Below the pieces are notes generated by a model that was not told the DNA's origin, did no database searches, and saw only the letters and a list, made by a program, of their open reading frames with translations. Positions 6,130-6,131 of a DNA stretch of 6,131 bases are shown here, piece after piece (position 1 is the first letter of the stretch; the number at the start of each line of letters is the position of its first letter). Origin of the DNA: an uncultured Clostridia bacterium. GTDB lineage: Bacteria > Bacillota > Dehalobacteriia > UBA4068 > JAAVYR01. Made by a program: the position numbers and the translations under genes. The stretch lies in the NCBI GenBank assembly GCA_946562005.1, contig CAMNVD010000067.1:1-6131 (forward strand). Reading direction: 5' to 3'.

Positions 6130-6131
6130 CG

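Overview
The window holds a run of genes that all read leftward (minus strand). In transcription order they are a possible gene tail at the right edge, a HisA-family TIM-barrel enzyme, the DNA helicase PcrA/UvrD, the NAD-dependent DNA ligase LigA, and the first ~156 codons of a HypB-family GTPase that runs off the left edge. I found no tRNA, rRNA, CRISPR array, insertion sequence or phage gene. The plus-strand open frames are shadows of the minus-strand genes.

The organism looks like a low-to-moderate GC member of the Bacillota (Firmicutes). The pcrA-ligA pair is the order known from Bacillus and relatives, the Shine-Dalgarno (SD) sequences are strong GGAGG types, and the ligase is NAD-dependent. 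A HypB-like maturation GTPase would suit an anaerobe such as a negativicute or clostridium, but the sequence does not settle the class.

Right part (about 5817-6131): AT-rich DNA with no complete gene. It contains a minus-strand frame that could be the last 41 codons of a membrane protein, some inverted repeats, and the leader and SD of the hisA-like gene. Middle (2718-5816): the hisA-like gene ends in a strong hairpin terminator, and pcrA starts about 50 bases beyond it. Left (1-2614): ligA, then a 139-base gap with a convincing extended -10 promoter, two small dyads and a strong SD, then the HypB-like gene.

PcrA and LigA form a coherent replication and repair pair: the helicase displaces strands during repair and replication restart, and the ligase seals the resulting nicks. 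The two flanking genes are the unusual ones. The HisA-like protein has substitutions at two catalytic positions of classical HisA (Asp8 to Glu, Thr164 to His) and stands outside a histidine operon, in the slot that the unrelated-in-function TIM barrel gene pcrB occupies in Bacillus. The HypB-like protein keeps the GTPase motifs but lacks all three residues of the HypB G-domain metal site. Both look like paralogues that may have changed role. Nothing here proves a new system, but these two genes deserve a second look.
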